The position numbers were made by a program, and so were the translations under genes. A stretch of 64,000 nucleotides of DNA from Bacteroidales bacterium UBA6377 (GTDB lineage: Bacteria > Bacteroidota > Bacteroidia > Bacteroidales > UBA932). Location of the stretch: assembly GCA_002438805.1 (NCBI GenBank), contig DJQV01000015.1, positions 62,001 through 126,000 of the forward strand, in the 5' to 3' direction. Shown here one piece after another: positions 63,215-64,000 of the stretch; within the stretch, counting starts at the first letter, position 1; the number at the start of each line of letters is the position of its first letter. Below the pieces are notes generated by a model, which saw only the letters and a list, made by a program, of their open reading frames with translations, did not search any database and was not told the origin of the DNA.

Positions 63215-64000
63215 CACTCCGCCGATCTCTATCTTGCAGTCGGCAGGAGCCTTGATGTTGCCGTCGATGATGACATCGTCGCAGCCGTCAGCCTTGATGT
63301 ATCCGGTACGCGGATTCTTTATGGACGGGACATTACCCTTGACAGTGGCCTTGATGTCAGAATACTCAAACGCCAGGTCGGCGTCAGGCTCGAAAGTGCA
63401 GTCCTCAAGGACGAGACCGTCGGCATAGCAGAGAGGCTGTGTGCCGCCGATGCGGCACCTGACGAGACGCAGATTCTTCGAATGCCAGCCGAGGTATTCT
63501 CCGTTGATGAACGAATCATAGACTGTCACATTCTCAGTCTCCCACAGGGCGTCCTTGCTCTGGAGGTCGCTGTTGCGGATCTCGACATTGCGAGTATGCT
63601 GGAACGAATAGTTGCCCTCAAGACGGAGATTGTTCACCTTTATATTGCTGCAGTGCATGAATATATAGTCAGCCTTGGTGACGAAGACATTGTCCAGATC
63701 GATGTCGCTGCATGACCAGAATGTCTCCTGCGCGCAGTTCATGTTGACATTACGGAGTTTGATGCCCTCCATCTCACGGAACATCTTCGGCGCATCGACT
63801 ATGCAGTCGGTCATCTCGCAGTCCGTGCTGTGCCAGAGCGAAGAACGCGCGCTCTCGGCGAAATAGCAGTCCCGCACCCTGAAGCGGTCGCAGCACCAGA
63901 ATACATATTTTCCTTCGAAACGGCACTTGTAAGCCTCTATGTCTGAAGTCTCCTTGAGCGAAGACTCGCCCGGATGGATGGTAACGCCCTCGAGAAAGAG
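63206..64000 (-). CDS. DUF3737 family right-handed beta-helix protein, N-terminus beyond the edge
   Basis: About 264 C-terminal residues are visible; the gene starts past the right end. It has the repeated solenoid pattern of short strands with Cys, Asn and Asp at turns (for example CDRFRVRDCYFAESARSSLWHS, NVEIRNSDLQSKDALWE, ENVTVYDSF). Stretches such as LRLEGNYSFQHTRNVEIRNS are typical of DUF3737. The domain resembles pectate-lyase-like beta helices but no catalytic site is known. It ends with IKAPADCKIEIGG. Confidence 0.85.
   Translation of the reverse strand, partial: LFLEGVTIHPGESSLKETSDIEAYKCRFEGKYVFWCCDRFRVRDCYFAESARSSLWHSTDCEMTDCIVDAPKMFREMEGIKLRNVNMNCAQETFWSCSDIDLDNVFVTKADYIFMHCSNIKVNNLRLEGNYSFQHTRNVEIRNSDLQSKDALWETENVTVYDSFINGEYLGWHSKNLRLVRCRIGGTQPLCYADGLVLEDCTFEPDADLAFEYSDIKATVKGNVPSIKNPRTGYIKADGCDDVIIDGNIKAPADCKIEIGGVLK

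Overview
The window looks like a chromosomal segment of a Bacteroidota bacterium, most likely order Bacteroidales. The reasons are the many -7 promoter boxes of the form TAnnTTTG, the near absence of Shine-Dalgarno sites outside one operon, an Na+-pumping NADH dehydrogenase (NqrA-F), ATP-dependent PEP carboxykinase, an SLBB-rich Wza-like exporter, a BACON/Mfa-type lipoprotein style, a DUF4450 protein and a compact SRP RNA. G+C is moderately high (roughly mid-50s by eye). I cannot name a genus from this sequence alone. The DNA is gene-dense: genes are packed in operons with many 4-bp ATGA overlaps, and convergent genes often overlap by a few bases.

Layout, left to right. 1-1.6 kb: a truncated nucleotidyltransferase and a galacturonokinase-like GHMP kinase (minus). 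1.7-3.8 kb: an OmpA-family protein and a His-rich-tailed lipoprotein. 4-8.1 kb: an envelope operon led by rubrerythrin, in which a YjbH-type exopolysaccharide outer-membrane protein appears split into two genes separated by a beta-barrel protein and a TapB/DUF3108-like protein. 8.2-13.7 kb: aminotransferase, a GH51 arabinofuranosidase, a GNAT protein, an HI0933-type flavoprotein and the SRP RNA. 13.8-25.6 kb: cytidine deaminase and a group of tRNA-modification genes (mnmA, tsaD, mtaB) mixed with a COG2509 flavoprotein, TamB, an RsmI-like methylase and a metallo-beta-lactamase-fold hydrolase. 25.6-32.3 kb: RecQ, a large DUF4450 lipoprotein and pckA. 32.4-40.5 kb: a six-gene operon lemA - DUF2207 - recG - S9 peptidase - Nif3-like - acyl-ACP thioesterase. 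40.5-48.7 kb: UvrD-type helicase (minus) and nqrABCDEF (plus), closed by a strong terminator. 48.8-58.7 kb: a fimbrillin-like lipoprotein, then a minus-strand surface-polysaccharide operon (Wza-like, Wzz-like, uvrA, three glycosyltransferases). 58.8-59.8 kb: tRNA-Asp followed by about 0.8 kb of repeat-rich, apparently non-coding DNA. 59.8-64 kb: queD with a 30-codon leader ORF, a WYL regulator, rmuC, a YiiX-like lipoprotein and a truncated DUF3737 protein.

Functionally the segment combines housekeeping work (energy conservation by Nqr, gluconeogenesis by PckA, DNA repair by UvrA/UvrD/RecG/RecQ/RmuC, tRNA modification) with envelope and glycan functions (polysaccharide export and chain length control, glycosyltransferases, split YjbH, pectin-type sugar use by GH51, DUF4450 and the GalA-kinase-like protein). 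I see no complete transposon, prophage, defence island or CRISPR array. The least explained stretches are the repeat island after tRNA-Asp, the split YjbH operon, and uvrA embedded in the polysaccharide operon.
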